DNA from: Verrucomicrobiota bacterium
Lineage (GTDB): Bacteria; Verrucomicrobiota; Verrucomicrobiia; Limisphaerales; UBA9464
Reading direction: 5' to 3'
Length of the DNA stretch: 5,212 bases
NCBI GenBank assembly: GCA_025354845.1
Contig: JANXMD010000058.1
Location: forward strand, 1-5,212
The notes beneath the pieces are model-generated. The model did not search any database, was not told where the DNA came from, and was given only the letters and a program-made list of their open reading frames with translations. Both the position numbers and the translations under genes were made by a program. Shown piece after piece: positions 1-5,212 of the stretch; the stretch's first letter is position 1; each line of letters begins with the position of its first letter.

Positions 1-617
1 TTGAACAGCGGCAGGATCAGTAGCGGTGCCAGCACGGTCATCAACAACTGGAAGGCAACCAGAACGGCCCAGCCGGCAATCCACCACCGATCTCCCAGCC
101 AAGTCACCAGCTTCAGCAGAACCAACAGCAGCGGAATCCCGATCACGGCGCCGAGCAAGAGTCCCTTGATGCGATCCATCCACCAGGTCTTCTGGGTGGA
201 CTGGTTGAAACCAAACCGGGATTCGAGGTGGAACTGTTGCCACCATTCCCAGGGCAGGTCCGGAAGGGAGAGCAGCGTCCCTACCGCGAAGAGCCACGTC
301 GCATCCACCCAGGCCGCAGTCCCGAATCGTCCACGAAAGGCCCCAAACAGTGCGGGAACGAGCGGCGTAAACAGAACCAGCAATAGAACAACCGTCCCCC
401 AAGTGTCGTGAAGCACGCCGAAACGCGATTTGGCCAAGGTGTAGTCCACCGACCGCTGGTAGGTCGTCGGGTCCATGGTGTCCCGAAAGGCCAGCGGCAC
501 CTCGTCGGCGTGGGCCTGGACGTGCCGCCGGTTCAGTCCTGACAGGACGGTCTCCATTGCCCAGCGAGAAAAAACCAAGCCGGTTGCCAGAATTGGGATG
601 AATTCAATCGAACGCAT
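1..617 (-). CDS. Ste24-type M48 membrane metallopeptidase (CAAX protease 1-like), N-terminal part, truncated by the window edge
   Basis: The reverse strand reads open from an ATG at 617-615 to the window edge, giving 205 codons of a multi-pass membrane protein. Residues 1-20 form a hydrophobic first segment. Next comes LNRRHVQAHADEVP (28-41), PLAFRDTMDP, and YQRSVDYTLAKSRFG (53-67), a pattern typical of the M48 N-terminal domain. Hydrophobic helices lie near 72-93, 101-119, 151-172 and 178-204. The signature FGFNQST...W..D..K (135-151) matches the Ste24 family, where FGFN..T..W..D..K is conserved. The end, ILPLF, is just where family members continue into the cytosolic catalytic domain; the HEXXH zinc site would lie left of position 1 and is not seen. 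Known members are zinc endopeptidases of the inner membrane; the bacterial substrates are mostly undefined. The start is chosen because the inner ATG at 557 would lose the first helix. An in-frame GTG at 671 would add 18 charged residues. No clear Shine-Dalgarno sequence precedes 617. The gene is divergent from the exporter operon, and a shared role is not implied. Confidence 0.85.
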   Translation of the reverse strand, partial: MRSIEFIPILATGLVFSRWAMETVLSGLNRRHVQAHADEVPLAFRDTMDPTTYQRSVDYTLAKSRFGVLHDTWGTVVLLLVLFTPLVPALFGAFRGRFGTAAWVDATWLFAVGTLLSLPDLPWEWWQQFHLESRFGFNQSTQKTWWMDRIKGLLLGAVIGIPLLLVLLKLVTWLGDRWWIAGWAVLVAFQLLMTVLAPLLILPLF

Positions 618-719
618 TGCGGTCGAAGCACGATCGCGGCCGGAACGTTTTTTTACAATGCCCAGTCGCACTCCTGAATTGCACGCCTACGTATCAATGG
701 TAATTTCCCGGAATAACGC
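618..719. promoter_or_regulatory. Divergent intergenic region between the Ste24-like gene and the exporter operon
   Basis: These 102 bp separate two genes transcribed outward, so promoters for both should lie here or overlap the gene starts. The region contains a palindromic CGATCG (631-636), a T-run (648-654) and a TACAAT hexamer. On the minus strand a TTGATA hexamer (698-693) resembles a -35 box, but no good -10 box follows at the usual distance. I see no clear operator repeat or riboswitch. Upstream of the adaptor ATG at 720 only a short GGA (710-712) could serve as a weak ribosome binding site, seven bases before the start. Confidence 0.45.
654..659 (+). promoter_or_regulatory. Candidate -10 box (TACAAT) for the exporter operon
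   Basis: TACAAT differs from the TATAAT consensus at one position and lies 60 bp before the adaptor start codon, which would leave a leader of roughly 50 bases. The 16-18 bp upstream spacing contains no recognisable -35 hexamer (the sequence there is around CGATCG), so this is a weak call based on one element. Confidence 0.2.
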
Positions 720-1913
720 ATGAAGTCTCTCGGGTTCATTTTGGCTGTCCTCATGGTGGGTGGGGGTGGCTGGTTCGGTTGGAAACGCTGGCAGCAGGAT
801 CAGGCCTCGAAGACGGCTGTGGCCGCGGCGAGTGCGCGACCGGTTGAGGCGACAGTGGAGACCCGGAACATCCGATTTGCCGTGAGTGCGGCTGGTGAGA
901 TTGTCCCGGCCGACCAGGTGAGTGTGCGTCCCGAGGTCAACGGCAAGATCGACAAGCTGCCGGTGGATGTGGGGGATGCGGTCAAGTCGGGCGAGTTGAT
1001 GTTCCAATTGGACGATCGGGACCTCCGCATCCAGCAGGACTCGCAGAAAAACGCCATCGAGCGCTCCCGGCTCGAACTCGAACAGGCCGAGCGCAACTAC
1101 CGTCGTGCCGAGGTGCTCTTCAAGGGACACCTGGTCGCCCAGGAGGTCTTCGACGATTCCAAAACCTCGTTTGATCTGGCGAAGAACAGCCTGAGCAACG
1201 CGCAGAAGGCCCTCGACCTCATTGAATACCAGCTGCACAAAACCCGGGTGACGGCCCCGTTCGATTGCACTGTTCTGACACGGCCGGTGTCAGTGGGGCA
1301 GGCGGTCAGCGGTTCCGCCGGATTCAACTCGGGCACCGAGATCCTCACCATTGCGAATCTCAACGACCTCATCATCAACGCGCACATCAACCAGGCAGAC
1401 GTCACCCGGCTGCACATGAACCAGGACGTCGAGGTCACGGTGGAAGCGGTTCCGGGGCTGAAGATCATTGGCAAAGTGGAGCGCGTTGCGCCGCAGGCCA
1501 CGATCAAGAACAACATCAAGGGATTCGCCGCGCGGATCCTGCTCAAGGACGTCGACAAGCGCGTGCGTCCCGGCATGACGGCCAACATTTCGATTCCGGT
1601 GGCCTCGGCCGAAAACGTGGTGGCTGCTCCGCTGGCCGCGGTCTTCACCGAGTACAACCCCGAGACCAAGCAGCAGGAGCGCTTCGCCTGGGTGCGCAGT
1701 GGGGAGGAATGGGAACGCCGCCTGATTTCCATCGGAGTGAGCGATTATTTCTTCGCGGAGATCACCACCGGCTTGAAGTCGGGCGAGGTTGTGGCCTTCG
1801 AGGACAAATCGAAAAACGCAAAGGTCTCCGGACCTCAAATCGTCGCTGGGATGTCCTCCCGGCCTGCGACTTCCAGTCCGGCCACCGCGCTTCCCCGGTC
1901 GGCGCAGCGCTGA
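720..1913 (+). CDS. Periplasmic adaptor subunit of a MacAB-type exporter (HlyD/MacA family, membrane fusion protein)
   Basis: A 397-residue protein of normal length for the family. Residues 4-19 are a hydrophobic, glycine-rich N-terminal anchor or signal segment followed by a basic patch, so the rest should be periplasmic. The first barrel-sandwich (lipoyl-like) half is near 65-100, with VSVRPEVNGKIDKLPVDVGD and a FQLDDRDL ending. A charged coiled-coil hairpin spans about 103-174. The second lipoyl half follows at about 175-200 (VTAPFDCTV...VSVGQAVSG). A beta-barrel domain runs about 205-295, including the family-typical RPGMTANI (283-290), and a membrane-proximal domain spans about 298-362. 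The tail (365-397) is Ser/Pro/Ala-rich and probably disordered. In MacA-type proteins the hairpin contacts a TolC-like outer-membrane channel and the membrane-proximal part contacts the permease. Residue 183 is Cys where Gly is usual in APFDG, and it is the only Cys in the protein. The gene leads the operon, 48 nt before the ATPase. The substrate is unknown. Confidence 0.92.
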   Translation: MKSLGFILAVLMVGGGGWFGWKRWQQDQASKTAVAAASARPVEATVETRNIRFAVSAAGEIVPADQVSVRPEVNGKIDKLPVDVGDAVKSGELMFQLDDRDLRIQQDSQKNAIERSRLELEQAERNYRRAEVLFKGHLVAQEVFDDSKTSFDLAKNSLSNAQKALDLIEYQLHKTRVTAPFDCTVLTRPVSVGQAVSGSAGFNSGTEILTIANLNDLIINAHINQADVTRLHMNQDVEVTVEAVPGLKIIGKVERVAPQATIKNNIKGFAARILLKDVDKRVRPGMTANISIPVASAENVVAAPLAAVFTEYNPETKQQERFAWVRSGEEWERRLISIGVSDYFFAEITTGLKSGEVVAFEDKSKNAKVSGPQIVAGMSSRPATSSPATALPRSAQR

Positions 1914-1961
1914 ACCGCGGTTCCCGCCCTTCAACCCTGAGTCCGGTTACCCGCTCATTCC

Positions 1962-2708
1962 GTGGCCCTTCTCGAACTCCGCAACGTCAGCAAGATCTAC
2001 CATCTCGGCGGCGAGGAGATCCGGGCACTGGATGACGTCACCCTCGACATCGAGGCGGGCGAGTTCTGCTCCATCATTGGTCCGTCCGGCAGCGGCAAGT
2101 CGACGCTGATGCACATCCTCGGATGCCTTGATTCCCCGAGCCTGGGAACCATCAAGCTCGATGGGGTGGAGATCCAAAAGGCCTCCGCCAGCCAATTGGC
2201 GCACATCCGCAATCGCAAGATCGGGTTCGTCTTCCAGTTCTTCAACCTGCTGCCCAAACTCAACGTGGTGCAGAACGTGGAATTGCCCATGATCTACTCC
2301 GGCATCAGCGGCAAGGAACGCCGGGAACGCGCGTTGAAGGCGCTGGACATGGTCGAGCTGGGCAACCGGCTAAAGAATCGTCCCTCGCAACTTTCCGGTG
2401 GTCAGCAACAGCGCGTCGCCATCGCCCGCGCGCTGGTGAACGATCCGAAGATTATCTTTGCGGATGAGCCGACCGGCAACCTCGACACCCACACCGGTGA
2501 GGTGATCTTGGAGCTCTTCCGGAATCTCAGCCGTCAGGGCCGGACCGTGATGCTTGTCACGCACAATCCGGAAATCGCGGCCGTCACCCCGCGGCGAATC
2601 GAGATCCGCAACGGCAAGATTGCGGACCGGGTGGACACGCGCCTCGCCGGACTCGATCGACTCGCGGCCGCCGCGGCGAAGTCGGCCGCCGCTACCGCCG
2701 CACATTGA
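1962..2708 (+). CDS. ABC transporter ATP-binding protein, MacB/LolD type
   Basis: A 248-residue stand-alone nucleotide-binding subunit. All catalytic motifs are intact: the Walker A GPSGSGKST (40-48), Q-loop Gln92 in FVFQFFNLLP, the signature LSGGQQQR (144-151), Walker B IIFADEP (164-170) with catalytic Glu169, the D-loop TGNLD (171-175) and the switch His201 in LVTHNP. The wording of these motifs, including GFVFQFFNLLP and ADEPTGNLD, is characteristic of the MacB/LolD/FtsE class. It should hydrolyse ATP on the cytoplasmic face and power the two permeases encoded next. The start is GTG; an in-frame TGA at 1938-1940 excludes anything much longer, and the second residue onward (ALLELRNVSKIY) fits the family start. 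No Shine-Dalgarno sequence is visible, so translation may depend on coupling or a leader-independent mode. After about residue 225 the protein carries an alanine-rich tail (AAAAAKSAAATAAH) that the family core does not need. Confidence 0.95.
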   Translation: MALLELRNVSKIYHLGGEEIRALDDVTLDIEAGEFCSIIGPSGSGKSTLMHILGCLDSPSLGTIKLDGVEIQKASASQLAHIRNRKIGFVFQFFNLLPKLNVVQNVELPMIYSGISGKERRERALKALDMVELGNRLKNRPSQLSGGQQQRVAIARALVNDPKIIFADEPTGNLDTHTGEVILELFRNLSRQGRTVMLVTHNPEIAAVTPRRIEIRNGKIADRVDTRLAGLDRLAAAAAKSAAATAAH

Positions 2709-2820
2709 GGCGATCGCATGGGTCTCTGGAACGCCATCGCCGTTGGATTTAAGGAGATCTGGGCCCACAAGTTTCGGAGCCTCCTCACCATGCTCGGCAT
2801 CATTCTGGGTGTGTCGTCGC
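2706..2820 (+). repeat. 5' direct repeat of the permease duplication (second copy 4104-4221)
   Basis: The junction and 5' end of the two permease genes are repeated in direct orientation. Both junctions read TGA, two variable bases, then CGATCGC, followed directly by ATG in the first case and after ACC in the second. Positions 2751-2820 and 4152-4221 match at 60 of 70 bases by hand count without gaps, mostly with third-position differences. The repeat offset is 1401 bp, about one gene length, as expected for an old tandem duplication. It is a gene repeat, not a mobile element. Confidence 0.7.
2707..2710 (+). promoter_or_regulatory. Shine-Dalgarno-like GAGG before the first permease
   Basis: GAGG overlaps the stop codon of the ATPase gene (TGA at 2706-2708) and lies seven bases before the ATG at 2718. 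It is the best Shine-Dalgarno match at any start codon in the window, supports this start, and fits translational coupling to the ATPase. The second permease has CC in place of the corresponding GG and so lacks it. Confidence 0.5.
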
Positions 2821-4106
2821 TGATTGCGATGAGCGCGCTGGTGGAGGGCATGGAAAAGGGTTCCCGCGAAGCGCTGGTGGCGATCGGTGGACTCCAAAAA
2901 TTCCGGATCGAGACCCAGCCCGTTCCGGTGGAGCAGCGTCATTTGAGGGATTTCGCCACCGGCGTTACTCTGGGCGACGTCTATGCGATCCAGAATAACT
3001 CCCCGGAAGTTCTGAAAATTTCCCCGGAGATGCGCCTGGAGCCACCGCCCACGGTTTCGGCGAACGGGAAGAATCTTCGAACTTGGTCCACGGCGGGTGT
3101 GTGGCCGGTGCAGTTGGAGATGATGGAGCATGTCCTCGAACATGGCCGCTGCTTCAACGAGGTGGATGATGAACTCGCGCGCTCGGTGTGTGTCATTGGC
3201 ACGGGCATTCGCGATGAACTTTGGGGCGATCCCGAAGAGACAGGGAAGGAAGTCATTCCCCTTGGACAGACTCTGACTATCAACGGGTCTCCGTTCACCG
3301 TGATTGGCATGTTCGAGCACTACGAGAGCGACCAGGATCGCAAGTCGCGATTACTCCGGAAGGCCCAGGAGGCGGAGCGGCTCGCGAAGGGGCTCACCAA
3401 CGCCGTCACTGGACCGAAGCGCATGCGCGGCTGGGGGGGTAACAATCGACGCGGCGGTTTCGCGTTCTGGATCAAGAACAACACCGTGTACGTGCCGTTG
3501 AACACGATGTGGATCAAGCTGCTGTCCGGTCAGACCAACACCCCGTCCGACAAGCGGCTGAGTGAAATGGAGATCAAGGTTCGGGATGTCAATAAGCTGG
3601 AGCTGGCGCTCAGCGAGATTCGCAACGTGATGATGGTGCGGCACCGCGGCATTGAGGATTTCAACGTCCGCACCCAGGAAGATTGGGCGGAGCAGATCAA
3701 CGTGTTCATCTCAAATGCGCGGCTTAGCGGCGGGTTGATCGCGGGAATCAGCCTGCTCGTCGGCGGCATCGGCATCATGAACATCATGCTCGCCAGCATC
3801 AGCGAGCGCATCCGCGAGATCGGTATCCGAAAGGCCGTCGGTGCAGGCGCCCTCGACATCTTCGTCCAGATTGTGGTGGAGAGCACCGTCATCGCCGTCA
3901 TTGGCGGCATCGCAGGCGTCGGCACCAGCTACGGGCTGATCCAACTCATCGTCGCCTTCACGCCGACGGACAACGCTCCGATTGTTACTCTCGGTTCCAT
4001 GCTGATCGCCTTCGGTGCCAGTGCGGTGATTGGCGTCCTCGCCGGACTCTTTCCCGCTCTCAAGGCCGCCCGGATGAACGTCATCCAATCCCTCCGTTAC
4101 GACTGA
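2718..4106 (+). CDS. MacB/FtsX-family ABC transporter permease, first tandem copy
   Basis: A 462-residue inner-membrane permease with the MacB layout. A short cytosolic N-terminus (KEIWAHKFRSLLTMLG) leads into helix 1 (about 20-43). A large periplasmic domain follows (about 44-335), and three helices lie at about 336-362, 381-411 and 424-448. The FtsX-domain hallmark ISLLVGGIGIMNIMLAS (344-360) and the following ERIREIGIRKAVGA (363-376) are intact, and the C-terminus (FPALKAARMNVIQSLRYD) is typical. In MacB the periplasmic domain meets the adaptor, and ATP-driven movement pushes substrate towards the outer-membrane channel. The protein is longer than the permease half of typical MacB proteins as I recall them, mainly because of an added charged and Gly/Trp-rich stretch at about 200-255. 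It starts 9 nt after the ATPase stop, with a GAGG ribosome binding site. About half its residues match the next gene, so it is one of a duplicated pair. It has no ATPase domain of its own. Confidence 0.94.
   Translation: MGLWNAIAVGFKEIWAHKFRSLLTMLGIILGVSSLIAMSALVEGMEKGSREALVAIGGLQKFRIETQPVPVEQRHLRDFATGVTLGDVYAIQNNSPEVLKISPEMRLEPPPTVSANGKNLRTWSTAGVWPVQLEMMEHVLEHGRCFNEVDDELARSVCVIGTGIRDELWGDPEETGKEVIPLGQTLTINGSPFTVIGMFEHYESDQDRKSRLLRKAQEAERLAKGLTNAVTGPKRMRGWGGNNRRGGFAFWIKNNTVYVPLNTMWIKLLSGQTNTPSDKRLSEMEIKVRDVNKLELALSEIRNVMMVRHRGIEDFNVRTQEDWAEQINVFISNARLSGGLIAGISLLVGGIGIMNIMLASISERIREIGIRKAVGAGALDIFVQIVVESTVIAVIGGIAGVGTSYGLIQLIVAFTPTDNAPIVTLGSMLIAFGASAVIGVLAGLFPALKAARMNVIQSLRYD
3714..3841 (+). 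repeat. Direct repeat covering permease helix 2 and the following motif (second copy 5085-5212)
   Basis: This 128-bp segment aligns without gaps to 5085-5212 and includes two exact 20-base runs, one over the GIMNIML codons and one over the ERIREIG codons. It encodes the most conserved part of the FtsX domain, so the similarity reflects common origin plus strong protein constraint. Recent gene conversion is possible but not needed to explain it. The right copy is cut by the window end. Confidence 0.7.
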
Positions 4107-4118
4107 CCCGATCGCACC

Positions 4119-5212
4119 ATGAATCTGGTCAACACCGTCCTCATTGGTCTGAAGGAGATCTGGTCCCACAAATTCCGGAGTCTTCTCACCATGCTTGGCA
4201 TCATTCTGGGCGTGGCCTCGTTGGTGGGCATGGCGGCCATCATCAAGGGCATGGAAAACGGCATGAAGGAGGCGATGGTGGCCATGGGTGGGGTGGATAA
4301 GGTGCTGCTGCGTCTCCAACCCGTGCCTGCGTGGCAGGATCACGTGGCCGATCAGGCGCCAGGACGCACCATGCTCGATGTTCAGGCCCTGCGGAAGAGT
4401 GCACCCCTCATCCGACTGGTCTCGCCCGAGATGTCCCTCGAGGACGTCACGGTGTCGCGGCTTGGGAAGAACTTCCGTCCTGAATTCTGCAGCGGCGTGT
4501 GGAAGGAGGTTCTCGATATGAACCTCCACACTATTGGACAAGGCCGGTTCTTCAACGAGATCGACGAGGAGGAGGCGCGAAGTGTGTGCGTCATTGGCAC
4601 CGGTATTCGTGACGAGATGTTCGGCAAACCGGAGGACATCGGTCAGGAGATTATTCCCATCGGGGAGCAAATCCTCATCAACGGCCAACCGTTTACCATC
4701 ATCGGCATGTTCACCAAGTACATGAGTGAGCAGGACGCCAAGGAAGCCGCGCTCAAGGCCAAGGAAGGGCCGCAGAAGGCGGTCGCTGGTCCGAAGCGTC
4801 AGAAGGGCTGGGGGCGCAAGGGCGGCTGGGCGTTCTGGTCGAAGAACAACACGGTTTACATCCCGCTCAACACGGCCTGGGTGAAGTTCCGCTCGGTCGG
4901 GGATCTCAACGGAGTTCCTGATCCTCGCCTCTCCGACATCAGTCTCAAGGTCGCCAGTCTCGACCAACTGGAACCGGCGCTGCAGCAGGCGCGGAATGTG
5001 TTGCTCGTTACGCACCGCGGCATTGAGGACTTCACCTTCCAGACCCAGGAGAACCAGCTCGAGAACATCAACAAGCAGATCCAGAATGCGCGTCTCAGCG
5101 GCGGTATCATTGCGGCGATCAGCCTGCTGGTGGGCGGGATTGGCATCATGAACATCATGCTGGCCTCCATCAACGAGCGCATCCGCGAGATCGGCATTTG
5201 CAAGGCGATCGG
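4119..5212 (+). CDS. MacB/FtsX-family ABC transporter permease, second tandem copy, truncated by the window edge
   Basis: From ATG at 4119 the frame stays open to the window end, giving 364 codons plus two bases. It aligns along its whole visible length with the preceding permease. The N-terminus KEIWSHKFRSLLTMLG and helix 1 are at about 12-42, the periplasmic domain at about 43-325, shared blocks include SVCVIGTGIRDE (155-166), KNNTVYIPLNT (242-252) and HRGIEDF (299-305), and helix 2 has ISLLVGGIGIMNIMLAS (334-350). The last two helices are missing only because the window stops. It starts 12 nt after the first permease and has no visible Shine-Dalgarno sequence, so reinitiation is plausible. 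At residue 361 a Cys (TGC) stands where the first copy has Arg in EIGIRKA. The conserved membrane blocks against diverged periplasmic parts suggest a working paralogue, possibly forming a heterodimer with the first copy; that pairing is inference. Confidence 0.92.
   Translation, partial: MNLVNTVLIGLKEIWSHKFRSLLTMLGIILGVASLVGMAAIIKGMENGMKEAMVAMGGVDKVLLRLQPVPAWQDHVADQAPGRTMLDVQALRKSAPLIRLVSPEMSLEDVTVSRLGKNFRPEFCSGVWKEVLDMNLHTIGQGRFFNEIDEEEARSVCVIGTGIRDEMFGKPEDIGQEIIPIGEQILINGQPFTIIGMFTKYMSEQDAKEAALKAKEGPQKAVAGPKRQKGWGRKGGWAFWSKNNTVYIPLNTAWVKFRSVGDLNGVPDPRLSDISLKVASLDQLEPALQQARNVLLVTHRGIEDFTFQTQENQLENINKQIQNARLSGGIIAAISLLVGGIGIMNIMLASINERIREIGICKAI

Noticed and set aside
1..411. Plus-strand open frame of 136 codons at the left edge
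   Set aside because: It is antisense to the Ste24-like gene, whose N-terminal domain signature is clear, and its product is Ser/Arg/Asn-rich without motifs.
475..723. Plus-strand open frame of 82 codons just before the adaptor
   Set aside because: It overlaps the start of the Ste24-like gene on the other strand and the intergenic region, and shows no motif, membrane segment or ribosome binding site.
687..1238. Minus-strand open frame of 183 codons inside the adaptor
   Set aside because: It is antisense to the adaptor anchor and coiled coil, with no independent evidence for a gene.
1914..1961. Possible terminator or internal promoter between adaptor and ATPase
   Set aside because: The 48-nt spacer has no stem followed by a T-run and no convincing -35/-10 pair, so transcriptional read-through is the simpler reading.
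1265..2035. Plus-strand open frame of 256 codons overlapping the adaptor and ATPase genes
   Set aside because: It is out of frame with the adaptor and is a Gly/Arg/His-rich low-complexity translation with no family features.
2710..2717. GCGATCGC palindrome resembling the cyanobacterial HIP1 octamer
   Set aside because: Only one full octamer was noticed and the partial CGATCG copies are few. It is better explained as part of the duplicated gene junction than as evidence for a cyanobacterium.
2370..3320. Minus-strand open frame of 316 codons across the ATPase/permease junction
   Set aside because: It runs antisense to two well supported genes, has no recognisable motif and has a composition typical of an antisense shadow.
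3711..5015. Minus-strand open frame of 434 codons antisense to both permeases
   Set aside because: It overlaps two strongly recognised FtsX-family permeases, is rich in His/Asp/Glu/Arg as expected for the antisense of GC-rich codons, and shows no domain or membrane segment. Its length comes from codon bias in the duplicated genes.

Overview
This 5.2 kb window holds one divergent gene pair and an apparent operon. It comes from a GC-rich bacterium; weak or absent Shine-Dalgarno sequences before most genes, together with the protein flavour, suggest the Verrucomicrobia/Planctomycetes side of the tree. That placement is a tentative inference, because no taxonomic marker gene is present. Both ends of the window cut through genes.

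Left edge (1-617, minus strand): the N-terminal 205 residues of a Ste24-type M48 membrane metallopeptidase. The zinc-binding catalytic part lies beyond position 1. A 102-bp intergenic region (618-719) separates it from the plus-strand operon and should hold both outward promoters.

Positions 720-5212, plus strand: four closely spaced genes encode a MacAB-like ABC export system. They are a periplasmic adaptor of the HlyD/MacA type (720-1913), a MacB/LolD-type ATPase (1962-2708), and two paralogous MacB/FtsX-type permeases in tandem (2718-4106, complete; 4119-5212, cut by the right edge). In Escherichia coli MacB the ATPase and permease are one polypeptide; here they are separate and the permease is duplicated. 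The simplest model is an inner-membrane complex of two ATPase subunits with a permease heterodimer (or alternative homodimers), and the adaptor linking it to an outer-membrane TolC-like channel. No channel gene is visible, and the substrate cannot be read from the sequence.

The most notable points are the tandem permease duplication, whose two upstream junctions still share a TGA-NN-CGATCGC sequence; an extra cationic, Gly/Trp-rich stretch in the periplasmic domain of both permeases; and an Arg-to-Cys change in the conserved FtsX-family cytoplasmic motif of the second permease. I found no RNA genes, CRISPR arrays, insertion sequences or convincing terminators. The system is a variant of a known class, not clearly a new one.
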